Shown: positions 32,591 to 41,890, numbered from the stretch's first letter. The stretch is DNA of 64,000 nt from Symbiodinium sp. CCMP2592 (GCA_905221615.1 CAJNDT010000946.1:1084268-1148267); one strand, 5' to 3'. Numbers and translations: made by a program. Notes: a model not told the origin generated them from the sequence alone.

Positions 32591-34363
32591 CGAGGGCATG
32601 CTCCTGGGGGCACGTCCACTGTTCAGCAAGCTTTTGTGTTCAAGAGCGACATCTCCATCGGTCTTGCTGCTAACATTAAGAGTGCCAAAACTACAACGAC
32701 TACTGCTGACAAGCAAGCACGCAGTGTTTGGGGCGCCCCTGAGCCCCCCAAGCCTAGACTTGAAAAACCGCCCACCGCTGATGAAGCCGACGCTAGCCCG
32801 ACTGCTGAGACCAAGACCACCACGGACATGGAGGTTGAAACTGAGGGCAAGCAGCTTCACACGCCTCCTAAAGCCTCTGCGTCTGGGGTAGCGAAGAAGG
32901 CCAGGAAAGACACTGATGCGACTCCTCCCTGGAACCACCATTTTGTGGCTGTTCCGAACGGCGGAGAAGGAGATTGTGGCTTTATCTCCATTGCTCAGGC
33001 CCTGCAAGCAAAGTCAGGCGTCCAGCATAAGGCTGGTGACTTCGACCCGAAAGGCCGGCTGCAGGCTCAGCTTCGAGTCTTGGCCTCTGCTGAGATGAAG
33101 AGAAACACGCTCATGTATGATCTTGACGAAGACAGCAAGCTTGCGGAAGCCACTCTGCAGGCTGGCACGTACGCTGAAGCACACTCTCTTCAGGCTCTCT
33201 GTAACACTTCGTATCTTGATCTTAGGATTTGGGGGTACGACAATAAGCTCAAGCAATGGGATTTTTACCAGCTTGCCCCCAGTAAGTCACTCCCGGGTAA
33301 AACCCCCAGTGTAATCTACCTTAAGCTTGAAGCCAGTCACTATGAGTGGCTCAAGCCCAACGGTGAGATCCCAGGCAACGTTGCTGACAAGTGGCTAAGG
33401 ACTGCCAGGTCCAAGCCCCCTTCTTTGAACGGAGGAGGAAAGTCCCAGCACGACAAAGAGGCCTTGGCGGTGCTAGGCTTAGAGCAAAGCGACGCTGCTA
33501 GTGCTTCCAGCAGAAACGCGCTGTCGGTTTTAGGCCTAAAGTCCGTCAAGAGTAAAGCTAAGACTGCTGCGGCTTCTTCCAGGCCCAGAAGCACCGCAGG
33601 CAGGTCCGCGAGATCTGTCCTTGGCTTAAAGACTAGTGCCGCTTCGGCCGCCGGCTCTGCTGCTGATGCTCACATCGACGATATGCCCGACACCATGAAG
33701 GATTACTCTCAGGGTGATCACCTTAAGTGTCCTTGCGGATGGTCACCTCCTGCGGGCCGTCCCAACCACCAACGGAAAGAAGCAAACAAGCATTGGAGGA
33801 GGTGCCAAGGCTGTGATGCGCCGCTGCGGCCTCCTGACAAAGCTGCCCATGATGCAAAGAAGTGGACCCAGAGTGCTGCTAAGGTTGCTCGTGACAAAAA
33901 CGACGCTGCGTACAAGCAGTGGAAGCGTGAAGAGTCTCAGAAGCACCCCGAGCTTAAGACTAGCTTCTGCTCCCCCAACTTGTCTGTGCCATTCTTCAGT
34001 GCTAAGGAAGGACGCAGATTTCCCTGCACTAAGTGTGGCACTGTCCGTAACTACAACCAGCTTCGTAGGTTTCCGTGCAAAAAGAGGCCCAAGCGAGTGT
34101 CTATTCGGCAGTTCCAGGTCGCCATACATGGCTCTTTCCTTGATCCAGGCCACAAGTATGCCGACCGAAATGCTGGATTCAAAGAGCGCTTGTGTGCCCG
34201 ACTTCGCGCGAAACGTGCTGCTGCTAAGGAGCAGCGTGCCAAGCAGAAAGCTAAGACTCCCTCTAAGCCCTCTCGGCCCTCTAAGACCACTCCCCGCCCT
34301 AAGTCTTCCTGTAAGCTTGAGCGAGACACCCAAAGCAAAGCGAAGCGCACTAGAACCTCCTGA
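32591..34363 (+). CDS. LINE ORF1, C-terminal segment with OTU-like cysteine protease and zinc clusters
   Basis: The open frame starts before this point; the meaningful part starts near 32591. A Thr/Lys-rich linker leads to an OTU-type cysteine protease domain (about 32936-33360). It has the Asp-Cys pair in GEGDCGFISIAQAL (Asp 32972, Cys 32975), a middle QALCNTSYLDLRIWG, and the catalytic His in LEASHYEWL (His 33338). Three short repeats of the type ALxVLGLxS follow (33463-33640). Next comes a Cys/His cluster (CPCGW...H..H..CxxC, 33728-33820) and a second one, FPCTKCG...FPCKKRP (34018-34095), then a very basic tail. It ends in TGA (34361-34363) followed by CTA, in frame with ORF2. Confidence 0.75.
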   Translation, partial: RGHAPGGTSTVQQAFVFKSDISIGLAANIKSAKTTTTTADKQARSVWGAPEPPKPRLEKPPTADEADASPTAETKTTTDMEVETEGKQLHTPPKASASGVAKKARKDTDATPPWNHHFVAVPNGGEGDCGFISIAQALQAKSGVQHKAGDFDPKGRLQAQLRVLASAEMKRNTLMYDLDEDSKLAEATLQAGTYAEAHSLQALCNTSYLDLRIWGYDNKLKQWDFYQLAPSKSLPGKTPSVIYLKLEASHYEWLKPNGEIPGNVADKWLRTARSKPPSLNGGGKSQHDKEALAVLGLEQSDAASASSRNALSVLGLKSVKSKAKTAAASSRPRSTAGRSARSVLGLKTSAASAAGSAADAHIDDMPDTMKDYSQGDHLKCPCGWSPPAGRPNHQRKEANKHWRRCQGCDAPLRPPDKAAHDAKKWTQSAAKVARDKNDAAYKQWKREESQKHPELKTSFCSPNLSVPFFSAKEGRRFPCTKCGTVRNYNQLRRFPCKKRPKRVSIRQFQVAIHGSFLDPGHKYADRNAGFKERLCARLRAKRAAAKEQRAKQKAKTPSKPSRPSKTTPRPKSSCKLERDTQSKAKRTRTS

Positions 34364-34372
34364 CTAGGAGGG
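34355..34372 (+). promoter_or_regulatory. Candidate stop-codon readthrough site (TGA CTA) between ORF1 and ORF2
   Basis: The stop at 34361 is followed by CTAGGAGG. TGA followed by CTA is the known leaky stop context of alphavirus-type readthrough. CCTCC (34356-34360) and GGAGG (34367-34371) can pair around it. The frame stays open through nine codons into ORF2, and ORF2 has no ATG until 34610, inside its endonuclease domain. Confidence 0.5.
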
Positions 34373-37300
34373 TGTCTGTCTGGTGGTGCTGTGAGGCAAG
34401 CTGACAGGCTGCGCCTCCTCTCCATTAACTGCACTGTACTCACCCGGGCCCGCCTCGAGGCAATTTTGTCTCACGCGTGCTCTGAAGATGCCGCCTGCAT
34501 CTTGTTGCAAGAAACCCGTCATCATGCCACTTTGGTTCCCTGGGCCTCTGGCTTGGCTGCCAAACAGGGGTGGTGCATCCACTTTTCGGCGCCCCCTCCT
34601 CTTGACGGCATGAAGCGCCGCTGTCATGGTGGCACCGCTATGCTTTGGCGCCGCAACTCTGAATTGGGCAAAGCTGCCCCTGTCGCCGTTGAAGGCAGCC
34701 ACAGCATGCGTCACCGGCTCGCTGCTGTGTCTTTTAAGAACTTCATAATCACTTCGGTCTACGGGCCTGCGCATGGTGCCAACACCGCTTGGTTTGCTGC
34801 CCTTTTTCCTTTCTGCACTAGGCTAGGTAAACCTACCTCTTTTCTCATTGGGGATTTTAACTACAAGCCTTGTTATGACCCCTTTGTGCCTAACTCTTGG
34901 ACTGCTAATGAGCCTAAACCCACCACGCAGGCGGGCTCTGCTCCTTCTCGTGCTTTGGCTACCGACGCCATCGCCCAAATCCGTGCTGTGCCCCTTCCAG
35001 GCATTCCTCATCACTTCGCTGTTACGTACAGCGCCAACATCCCTGATTTGAATGCGGACGCTTTCCAGGTCACTCGGTTGAAGCGCTGCGCCTCTTATCG
35101 GTGGATTTCTAAAGCCCCTAATGCTGAACAACTTGGTAAGATCTTGCAGATGACCAGCTCTTTTCACCCTAAACTCCACCCTAATACTCCTTTGACTGAC
35201 AGGTGGCGCCGTTGGCATGCTCGTGCCGAAGGGGCCTTTCTTGCCGCTGTTAAAATGGGGTTGGCGACTCAAGACAATCGTGGCGAGAGGCCTAAAGGGT
35301 CTTTTCCGGATGTGAGGCCTTGTGCTCCCGGCCAGCCCCATCGCGGCCCTCAAACTGTTCTCCACAGACGGCTGCTTCGTGTTCACCGTGCTGTTTCGGA
35401 GCTTGTTAGGCAAGGCCATAATGTTCACGCCCCTCTGCCGCCTCACTTGTTAGGTCGTCTGGACCGGGTGCTTTTCAGCGCTTGTGGCTTGCATCCTCCC
35501 CACTCTTGCTCCGCTGAGGACGCCCTGTCGCAGCTTAACCCTGTCATTCGCAAAGAGGATGACAAGCTTTCCCAGCAAGCTAGCAAGCAGTGGCGCCGCC
35601 ACTTCACTGACTTTAGTCGCGATACTTGGCATGCTGCTAAACAAGCCTTGAAGCCTCCTCAGCTCCATGCGGCCTTTTCTGCTTCGGATATGAGAGAGGA
35701 CTGGGCTCAGCACTGGTGCCCTGCTCAGGACAACAGTCAACAAGCTAAGTCTGCTTGGTGTGATGTCGCTGCTGCTACGCACTTTCGCTCTGAGCAACCT
35801 TCCTTTGAGCAGCCTTGTCGCAGCCACTTTGCTGAGGCACTGCTGAGTGCTAAAGGCAGTGCTGGTTTTGATGGTTGGTTAGCCCATGAGGCCGCCCTGT
35901 TGCAGCGATACCTTACCCCTCTTGCTGACGAACTTTTTGAGCTTTGGAACGAAACTCTTAGGGTGTGCAGTTCTGAGAAAGACTTACCGGAAGACCTTGC
36001 TTTCTTACTTTGGAGTTGGAAGGTAGTGGGTATCCCGAAAAAGACTGAATTTGACAGTAGACCCATTAGTGTTGGCTCAGTCCTTCTTCGCGCTTGGCAC
36101 AGGACACTCCTCAAGCAGTGTCCGGAGCCGCCTAAAGGCCAATGGTGCGGCCGAAAGAACTGCTCGGTAGCACATGCCACAGCAGACTTCTTTTCTGCCA
36201 ACTTGGGTCACTTTGCAGAGTCCGACCTCAGCAAGGCCTTTGACCACCTTTGGCCTCCTCTAGCCGAGGAGGCTCTCACGCAGATGGGTACCCCTCAAAC
36301 GATTGCTAAGGCATTACGGCGAGCGTGGCAAGGCCCACGTTTTTGCTCCGTCGCCGGGAACCTAGCGGTGCCGCTTGTTCCTACAAGAGGAGTGCCACAG
36401 GGTTGCCCCTGCTCCCCCTTGGGTTTAGCTGCCACTCTTGGTCCTTGGTCTTTAGGGGTTGAGCAGTTAGATCCCCTACTTAAAACTTGGGCGTTCATGG
36501 ACGACCGTACCATAGGTGTTCTTAAACGCGGTAACCGTGCACTTTTGCAAGCTGCTTTACAGTACACCACTTCTTTTGATCAAAAAGTTGGTTTTGAGAT
36601 TAATAGGGATAAGACACAAATTTTCCTTGAAGGTTCCCAGGAGCCGACCACGATGGAACACTTGGGACTTAGGCATAACCCTGCCCAAGTTGAGGCACCA
36701 ATCACTTCACGCGATCCTTGCAAGAGGAAAGAGGTCGTCGATCGCCTTAACGTCTGCCCAGGTACGATCCAAGTACGGTCTAAACTGGCAACTGCTTTCG
36801 TGCGACCATTGGAAGACTGGGCGTCGCCTTTTATGGCCCCTGCGGCTAGTCATGAGACTAAGTCGCTTTTTCGCGCCATTTCTCATGCGTCAACCAACTG
36901 GTGGTGCTTTGGCAGGTTCTGGAGTCAGCAGGTTGACAACCACCCTGCTTTCGGAGTGGCGATTAGGGGTTTGTGCAACGCCCCTGCCTTCCTTAATACC
37001 CCCAGTCCGCAACTCACTTCTGCCCTGAACAGGCATGCGGAGGTATTGTTCTTGAAAATCACTAGCGTTACTTCCCAGGCCTTGTGGGTTAAAACTAAGC
37101 GAAGTAGGGCTGCTTTAGGCATCCCTTTGCAGGACAACGAAAGTGTTTTCGATCAAAGTCTTGAAATAAACACACAGAACACTGGCCAGGACTCCAGCAT
37201 CAGACATGCTTTGAGACTTCGCGCTCGCCGCATCTTGCTGCACCAGGTCAGCCGTAACAGGCTTGACAGCGAAGGCATCGAGGACATTGACTTGCAGTGC

Positions 37301-37705
37301 ACCAGCCACCAGGCCTGGTCGAAGTGGGTTAAGTCTCTGTGCCCAGCTGACACTACTGCGCTGTGCGTCTGGAAGAGCGGGGCCATTTGGACCCCTACAC
37401 GTAGATACCATCGCCCCAGGGCCCCGCAGCCTGAGCGGACTGTATGCCCTTGGTGCCTACACCCTCAAGCAAGCGCTCGCCATTTCTTCGTTGAGTGTGA
37501 GCATTTTAAGAAAACGCGTGCGGATCTACAGACTCAGCACAACATTCATGCTTCGTGGTGGGGCACCCAGCCCCGTTGCACCACCAAGTCAGGGTGGATC
37601 ACTTACCAGGCGGCGCGCACAGAGGCGCAACGAGCTCAGTGTGCAATCGCTGCAGGAAAGCTCGGCATCGCAATTTTCCGCGCCACCTCGGCCGTGAAGG
37701 ATTAG
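34364..37705 (+). CDS. LINE ORF2: AP-type endonuclease plus reverse transcriptase
   Basis: The same frame as ORF1 continues past the TGA to TAG at 37703-37705 (about 1,113 codons). The N-terminal exonuclease-endonuclease-phosphatase domain has RLLSINC, the metal-binding Glu in LLQETR (34508-34525), SVYGPAH and FLIGDFNYKP. The reverse transcriptase has VVGIPKK..DSRPIS, the Asp in SDLSKAFDHLW (36224), GVPQGCPCSPL, and FMDD (GACGAC 36500-36505). Near the C-terminus a CxxC-x8-H-x4-C knuckle (CPWC...H....C, about 37444-37500) is typical of non-LTR ORF2. No RNase H is evident. All catalytic positions seem intact, unlike ORF1. The first ATG (34610) would cut off the endonuclease core. Confidence 0.92.
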   Translation, partial: LGGCLSGGAVRQADRLRLLSINCTVLTRARLEAILSHACSEDAACILLQETRHHATLVPWASGLAAKQGWCIHFSAPPPLDGMKRRCHGGTAMLWRRNSELGKAAPVAVEGSHSMRHRLAAVSFKNFIITSVYGPAHGANTAWFAALFPFCTRLGKPTSFLIGDFNYKPCYDPFVPNSWTANEPKPTTQAGSAPSRALATDAIAQIRAVPLPGIPHHFAVTYSANIPDLNADAFQVTRLKRCASYRWISKAPNAEQLGKILQMTSSFHPKLHPNTPLTDRWRRWHARAEGAFLAAVKMGLATQDNRGERPKGSFPDVRPCAPGQPHRGPQTVLHRRLLRVHRAVSELVRQGHNVHAPLPPHLLGRLDRVLFSACGLHPPHSCSAEDALSQLNPVIRKEDDKLSQQASKQWRRHFTDFSRDTWHAAKQALKPPQLHAAFSASDMREDWAQHWCPAQDNSQQAKSAWCDVAAATHFRSEQPSFEQPCRSHFAEALLSAKGSAGFDGWLAHEAALLQRYLTPLADELFELWNETLRVCSSEKDLPEDLAFLLWSWKVVGIPKKTEFDSRPISVGSVLLRAWHRTLLKQCPEPPKGQWCGRKNCSVAHATADFFSANLGHFAESDLSKAFDHLWPPLAEEALTQMGTPQTIAKALRRAWQGPRFCSVAGNLAVPLVPTRGVPQGCPCSPLGLAATLGPWSLGVEQLDPLLKTWAFMDDRTIGVLKRGNRALLQAALQYTTSFDQKVGFEINRDKTQIFLEGSQEPTTMEHLGLRHNPAQVEAPITSRDPCKRKEVVDRLNVCPGTIQVRSKLATAFVRPLEDWASPFMAPAASHETKSLFRAISHASTNWWCFGRFWSQQVDNHPAFGVAIRGLCNAPAFLNTPSPQLTSALNRHAEVLFLKITSVTSQALWVKTKRSRAALGIPLQDNESVFDQSLEINTQNTGQDSSIRHALRLRARRILLHQVSRNRLDSEGIEDIDLQCTSHQAWSKWVKSLCPADTTALCVWKSGAIWTPTRRYHRPRAPQPERTVCPWCLHPQASARHFFVECEHFKKTRADLQTQHNIHASWWGTQPRCTTKSGWITYQAARTEAQRAQCAIAAGKLGIAIFRATSAVKD

Positions 37706-37900
37706 GTTTTCACCTTGTCTCCCCTCGCCTTCCCCGCCCTTAGGGTTTAGGATTTGGTTCTGCCTTTTTCTCGCCTTTTCGGGTTTAGGGCCATGTTTTT
37801 AGTAATTTTTTGTTTCTTCTGCAAATGGAGGATGCAACTACAACACAACACTTGCGCAAGCGCAGCCGCGCTTCGGTGCCTACTACACGGGCCTGTTGGC
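37706..37900 (+). repeat. LINE 3' untranslated region
   Basis: 195 bp between the ORF2 stop and the right 80-bp repeat. It contains one TTAGGGTTTAGG-like motif and a T-rich run (TTTTTAGTAATTTTTTG), but no poly(A) tail or simple repeat is visible at the right border. Confidence 0.5.
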
Positions 37901-37980
37901 CAGCCGTGATGGCCCTTGCGTCTATCCCACCAGCCAGGATGGCGCATTTACATCAAAATAATATGGACCTGGACCTGGTC
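37901..37980 (+). repeat. 80-bp direct repeat, right copy (LINE flank)
   Basis: Counterpart of 30721-30800 (two mismatches). Sequence to its right (from CCCACGGTGG) continues an open frame that presumably was joined to the left flank before insertion. Confidence 0.8.
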
Positions 37981-38650
37981 CCCACGGTGGTCAGCGCAGA
38001 CATGTTGCACAGCCACTGTCGCGAGCTCATCTCCGATGTTCTTGAATGGGAACATCAGAAGTACGTCCAGGACAAGGTCCAAGTGGAGGGCAATGACGTG
38101 CAACTGCTACGAGTCCAGGTCCATGGCGCGTGGATCAAGGTCTCAGACGCCGTCAACCTTCCCGAAGGAGCCGACGAGTCAACCCTGGTTGACTTGAGAG
38201 CTTGCCTGGGCACAACGCGACCGCTGCACTACGCGCAGACCGCCCTGAACGGCATCCTCATGTCCTTGCCACTTGTTCTGCAAGCCCGTACTGACTGGTA
38301 CGCGGCACATTTTATCCATGAGCGATGGCTCTTGGATAATGCATCCCGCCGTGAGGATGAGCAGGTGAACCGAGAATTTGGGGACTTGGATCACCAACTT
38401 GGATCGCAATGAGATGCTGAAGGACGTGAGCATTTCTTTATTCGTTCGCGATGCTGTTCTCAGCAGATGTCCGTTCCTCCCCGATCCCACACGGGAGGCC
38501 CTCGAGCACGGAGGGTTTGTTCTCAAAGGGGACCTTGATTTGATGGCTTTCGACCCACGGTGGGATGCGTACGGAGTTGAGAACCTGTACAGTCTAGTTC
38601 CAGCCCCGTTCCTAGACGTCCGGAAGATCGTCCGGGACCGGGAGGGCTGA
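37981..38650 (+). pseudogene. Unidentified protein-coding remnant with one frameshift
   Basis: The frame is open from 37810 through the repeat to a TGA at 38412. The protein-like part starts after the repeat (VVSADMLHSHCRELISDVLE...). Sense continues in the +1 frame from about 38379 (GTWITNLDRNEMLKDVSI) to TGA at 38650. The switch falls at a GGGG run (about 38379-38382), suggesting a one-base gain. Charged, GC-rich, no low complexity; about 220 residues. I do not recognise the family. It may be a fragment of an older retrotransposon or host gene interrupted by the LINE. Confidence 0.5.
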
Positions 38651-39015
38651 TGCGTCGGCGGACAGGGGATGGTAGCTGTGAGCTCATTCATAGCACGCAT
38701 CCCGTATATCATCAGCTGAGACTCATTGTTGGGTGTCAAAAGAATGACTGAACTGCAGATTGCCTGTGCTGGACCTCTTCCTATCGACATACTCGGCATG
38801 TGACATACGGGAGCTGTATCATAGAAAGGTCGAGACTCGAGACTTCTGTCGCAGACAAGCTTGATTGGTGCTGCGGTTAAGTTAAGCTGCAATTAATCCG
38901 TGTGGCCAGCCTGTGGCTGCGGCTGCCCATTCTGGAATGCACGCGGTATGGTCAAGTTTCCGTTCGGTTGATGCCTATGTATGAAACAGTATGGTACGTT
39001 AAAAGATAACGCTCC

Positions 39016-39201
39016 TTGCCGAGGATGGGCAGAGAGGACGGCGGCCGTGGCGGTGACGATGACCAACAACCGCGCGACGACGACGACATCAACGTGGACG
39101 TGTCTGCACTGGTGAAAGCAGCAGCCTCTTCAAATAGAGGTTTCTGTTCGGTTCGTTTTGGACCTCCAAGAGCATGTACAATCTTCAAAAGCTCTTTATA
39201 G
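39016..39201 (+). CDS. Small acidic ORF, hypothetical
   Basis: Encodes about 60 residues beginning MPRMGREDGGRGGDDDQQPR followed by an Asp-rich run and INVDVSALVKAAASS. The composition (Gly/Asp-rich, GC-rich) differs from the intron around it. Single, short, no homology seen; it could be the first exon of a retrocopied gene or chance. Confidence 0.25.
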   Translation: MPRMGREDGGRGGDDDQQPRDDDDINVDVSALVKAAASSNRGFCSVRFGPPRACTIFKSSL

Positions 39202-39987
39202 ATAGTTGGAGGCCGCTTCTAGATGTGTCCCGCCATTTCTAAACAAAAAACCCAAACAGTTCTCAATAACATCAAAGAGTTTCAAGATATTTCAAAAATA
39301 TATAGCGTCTGGCAAAGGAGGCGAGTAGAAACAGTTGGAAACCGCTTCCAGCCGCCTCCCGCTGTTTATACATGGCTACCCAAATTCTATGTACAGCTTC
39401 CAAGATTTCATATATCCCTGAAACCAATAAGGAGGCTGTTAGTTGCAGCAATGCTTGCGTGTTTTGAATGTAGCCAGGAGCACAGCATTCAACCACTCAA
39501 GGACTGCCACAACCTCAGATGAGGAAGCAAGCAGTGCATGCTTTGTTCTGCCTTGTTTGTCACCTTTGGACGTTTCCGCCAGTGTCTTGGCACCCCGTGC
39601 TCCGGGCCGGCATGTAGTAGTGCAGGTGGGATGCAATGATTGCTTTTAACTTTTGCCACACTTTGAGCTCTCTTTGCCTTAGCCCCAAATTTTTTCAAAG
39701 CGGAAAGAGAGGGGGGGCTCGCAAGTGTTTGTGGACTATGCGTGAGCTGAGTCCCCGAGTTGACTTGGTGCCCATACGCTGCCGCTGCAACTGGCGATCG
39801 CTACTTCTGCGCACATACTGCAAGCTGCGAGTATTCTACATATGTAAGGAGAAGGATGGTGTTGCTAAGGTTCTGGGAGCTTTTCCCTCTTCTGAGTGTC
39901 TTTGCCAGGGTTTGGGGGTTGGGGATCCAAAAACCCTAAACCCTAAACCCTAAACCCGTTTTAAAAACCGAATGGCTCCGTCGCCAG

Positions 39988-40031
39988 GTTGGCGGGTAAG
40001 GCTTCTTCTAGCAACGGCCGTGGCTCGCCAG
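39988..40031 (+). CDS. eEF3: eEF3-like exon 8 (ABC signature, second half, NBD1)
   Basis: After GTCGCCAG, starts GT (completing the Gly of exon 7) and reads GWRVRLLLATAVARQ, ending CAG before the GC donor GCGTGG. It aligns to the family's GWKMKLALARAVLRN without gaps. Confidence 0.85.
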
Positions 40032-40263
40032 GCGTGGCCTTTCGAAAGTTGAGTCCATTCAGGGTTTAGGACTTACGGCCTTAGGGTTAAGGGTTTAGAG
40101 TTTAGGGAGCAGGTTGCTTGCATCTAAGTTTGGTTCAACCCTACACCCGGAACTCTTGTCAGTTTTTGCTTTACCTTCGAGCGCTGAAGCACGTGAACGG
40201 GGAACAGCGACCGACTGCGACCATGCTTCTGTTGGTTCCTTTATCGTGAATCTATACACTAAC

Positions 40264-40371
40264 GGTCCTAACACTTTAGGGAACTTCAAAATGTAGGATT
40301 TCTGAGACCCCAAAGAGACCCAAGGGCTCTCCCTAGGAGACTCCTCCAAGGAGATACCTGGACCCTTAGGG
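40264..40371. repeat. MITE family N, copy 1
   Basis: GGTCCTAACACTTTAGGGAAC to AGATACCTGGACCCTTAGGGT; shared along its whole length with 51627-51744, including CAAGGGCTCTCCCTAGGAGA. It occupies most of the 383-bp intron between exons 8 and 9. Confidence 0.85.
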
Positions 40372-40414
40372 TGGAGGCTAAACCGCCTAAACCGTAGGTC
40401 CTAAACCGACGGAG

Positions 40415-40462
40415 GCCGATGTGCTACTGTTGGACGAGCCGACGAATCATCTCGACTCGCAG
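40415..40462 (+). CDS. eEF3: eEF3-like exon 9 (Walker B, NBD1)
   Basis: After ACGGAG, reads ADVLLLDEPTNHLDSQ and ends CAG before the GC donor GCACCA. LLLDEPTNHLD is the diagnostic ABCF/eEF3 Walker B and D-loop. Following exon 8 it gives ARQ-ADVLLLDEP, as in eEF3 LRNADILLLDEP. Confidence 0.93.
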
Positions 40463-40485
40463 GCACCACTTGGGGGTTTACATTC

Positions 40486-40594
40486 CCAAAAGGGTCCAAA
40501 GTACCTTTATGGTAGAATATAGGGTTCTTATGTCAGGAATTACGAATATGATTTGGGGAAGTATCCCCCATAACAGTACTTTGGACCTTTTGGG
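40486..40594. repeat. MITE family H, copy
   Basis: CCCAAAAGGGTCCAAAGTAC and GTACTTTGGACCTTTTGGGG are the termini. It begins 24 bp after the exon 9 donor. Confidence 0.85.
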
Positions 40595-40599
40595 GTTTC

Positions 40600-40700
40600 A
40601 TGATAAAACAAGCCTGCATTGCCCATAGTAAGGAATCTACCATAATTCCCTTAGTAAAAGGTCATGAATCATGTACATGACTTGTGTCATCAGCCGTAGT
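40600..40700. repeat. MITE family D, decayed copy
   Basis: ATGATAAAACAAGCCTGCATTGCCC, AGTAAGGAATCTACCATAATTCCC and TGTCATCAGCCG follow the family D order with substitutions. It directly abuts the family H element. Confidence 0.55.
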
Positions 40701-41890
40701 GTTTAGGGTTGGGTGTGAAGGCCCCAAAGAGCTCAAACTTCTCGAGTTCAGCGGTTTAGAGTGCAGGATCTCGCTTAGCTCCAGATAAAATCAGAAGCCT
40801 ACAAAAGTTTATATATTTTTCCAGTGGGCAACTGAACAGCCCAGATAACCTACCCTCTCTCAGGCATGAAGCAATCATCTAACAGTGGCCGGTTTTATAA
40901 GGATCAGGTCGGATGTTTATGGCTCTACCTGAGCCTTCAGCCTAAGCTCTAAGGCATTCCGGGTGGATGGGGTGCAGGTGTCAGGAGTCTGGGTTTAGTT
41001 GGGGTTTGGGATGTCGGGCTTCAGGGTTTATATGGTTAGGGATTCAGGCTTCCGGGTACACGGTCTGGGTTTCAGAATCCCAGGATTCATAAAGGGTTTC
41101 GGGCTTTAGGGTTTAGGGTTTCCGGTTTCAGGATTTCGGGGTTTAGCATTCGGATATAGTACGGTTTTGAGTTTAGGGTTTAGGGTCGGATATAGGATTT
41201 AGAATTCCGGGGTTTAGGGGTTAGGGGTTGGGGTCTAGGTTAGTTGATGATTCAGGCCTGTGTTAAAGCTAAGGGGCTTAAGAGAGTTTCGAGTCAAACC
41301 CCATGAATGCCCACACCAAAATTTGGCAGTGCCCCAACTTCGAAGTGCACGCCGAGGTCGGGTTAATTGGCAATAGCCATTGCAGTCCCTTGTAGTCCCT
41401 ATTAGAGCAAAACGTAGTTCTGCTTCCTGAGGCCCTTCTTTAAGTCTTAGATATGTCAACTATGCAAACAGGACGCACGATACCCAAAAGCATAGCAGTC
41501 GGCAAACTTCTCGAAGCAAGCGCTGTCTGAGCACTGCATGACTGACATTTCGCAAGGATTCCGCTTGTTGCAGCCGTGTGTTTGGGTTGTTTTGGGGTTT
41601 TGCTGCAATTGGGCGAGTCGTAGCTGTTGTGTACTGCGGAGCCAGCCTGCCGTGTACCCAACACCAAATATTGCAAAACGCCGTAGTTCGGTCCGGTGCA
41701 ACGTGTTCAAACACGAGTCCACATCTCCTAAACTGGCTTGTCTTTTTGGAATCTTTTTTAATTTCCCCTACTATTTTGTAGAGAACCATAATCGTATTTC
41801 TGCAAGGGCTTAAAGGACAACTCAGATAATCCCTACACCCCAACGCCTACATATAGACCCTAAGCTAGTACTTCATCTAGATCTTGAGAG

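Larger units (their letters stand above)
28649..39987 (+). other. 11.3-kb intron 7 of the eEF3-like gene, carrying a LINE
   Basis: It separates the SG and GW codons of the ABC signature. Contents: a family H palindrome (28823-28913), a block of less repetitive sequence from 29.4 kb, the retrotransposon (about 30.8-37.9 kb, same strand as the gene), the decayed ORF to 38.65 kb, and a short acidic ORF at 39016. The 38.7-39.9 kb part otherwise shows nothing recognisable. Confidence 0.6.
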
